DNA from: Engraulis encrasicolus
Lineage: Eukaryota > Chordata > Actinopteri > Clupeiformes > Engraulidae
DNA: 64,000 bases
Assembly: GCF_034702125.1 (NCBI RefSeq)
Contig: NC_085876.1
Coordinates: 7,940,364 to 8,004,363, forward strand
Reading direction: 5' to 3'
Each line of letters opens with the position of its first letter. Position 1 is the stretch's first letter. Both the position numbers and the translations under genes were made by a program. The notes beneath the pieces are model-generated. The model was given only the letters and a program-made list of their open reading frames with translations, was not told the DNA's origin and ran no database searches. Shown one piece after another: positions 63,652 through 64,000 of this stretch.

Positions 63652-64000
63652 CTACGATTCAACAAAAATAAAGAGAGAGATAGTACATATGGATTTTGTG
63701 ATGTGTTGTTGATGTGTTTTGGCTCTGCAGGGCGTGGCTCATCGTTCTACCCTTTGCAAGAGGCAGCCGATGCTCAAGTACTTACAGGGGTCACTAGCAG
63801 TACGTCAGAACAACAAAAACAGACAAAGAGAGATGTTATTCACATGACTTTTGGGATGTGTTGCTGATGTGTTGAGTCTGCAAGGTGATTGCCAGATGCA
63901 ACTGATGCTCACATACCAGGTGAGTAAGACAGTGGAACAGAAAAAAAAAAGACATAAACCAAGGAAGAGTGCGTGTTGATGTGTTTGTTATAAACAAAGA
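63607..64000 (-). repeat. tandem array repeating the 5' edge of the 63440-63651 exon
   Basis: Parent block CGATCCTCACGTACTTACAC and GGGTCACT (63633-63651) recurs as CGATGCTCAAGTACTTACAG and GGGTCACT at 63768-63795, and more weakly as TGATGCTCACATACC near 63903. Shared linkers are AACAAAAA, AAGAGAGA and GATGTGTTGxTGATGTGTT. The unit is about 137-143 bp and the array runs off the window. Confidence 0.75.

Overview
The window is nuclear DNA from a ray-finned (teleost) fish. Its genes have many introns with GT-AG borders. The intergenic and intronic DNA is full of long (AC/GT)n microsatellites, tRNA-derived SINEs of fish type, L2-like LINE remnants and many short hAT-type elements with 8-bp target duplications. 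I cannot name the species from the sequence alone.

Five protein genes can be rebuilt exon by exon. In order they are: rrm1 (+, 5848-15004, 19 coding exons, 788 aa, large subunit of ribonucleotide reductase); rnf121 (+, 16188-33037, 9 exons, 333 aa, membrane RING E3 ligase); a FUN14-family gene closest to fundc2 (+, 35444-45426, 5 exons, 147 aa); dclk3 (+, 48724-54526, 6 exons, about 753 aa, one doublecortin domain plus a kinase); and the 3' end of zftraf1/cyhr1 (-, 62282-63651, running off the right edge), tail to tail with dclk3. They are separate housekeeping or neuronal genes, not a pathway. The first 5.5 kb holds repeats and no gene I can support.

Layout: 1-5550 repeats and intergenic DNA; about 5595-5847 a promoter with inverted CCAAT boxes and an E2F-like site; 5848-15436 rrm1; 15437-16187 short spacer; 16188-33345 rnf121, with a 9-kb run of intron 2 and 3 repeats and two introns carrying minor-spliceosome (U12) signals; 33345-35443 microsatellite and nested hAT elements; 35444-45680 fundc2, whose intron 3 holds a 1.6-kb near-perfect palindrome and a 2.1-kb Harbinger-like element; 45897-47620 a 5'-truncated LINE with an open reverse-transcriptase frame; 48724-54526 dclk3; 54527-62281 hAT and Tc1 remnants and the probable zftraf1 3' UTR; 62282-64000 zftraf1.

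The most unusual pattern is that several genes carry small degenerate tandem arrays (units about 60-180 bp) whose unit starts or ends inside a coding exon, so every copy repeats an exon edge. This is seen at rnf121 exons 3 and 4, dclk3 exons 3 and 5, both edges of a zftraf1 exon and the zftraf1 stop-codon region. A related exon fragment sits inside rrm1 intron 14. These create decoy splice sites and decoy exon pieces beside the true ones.
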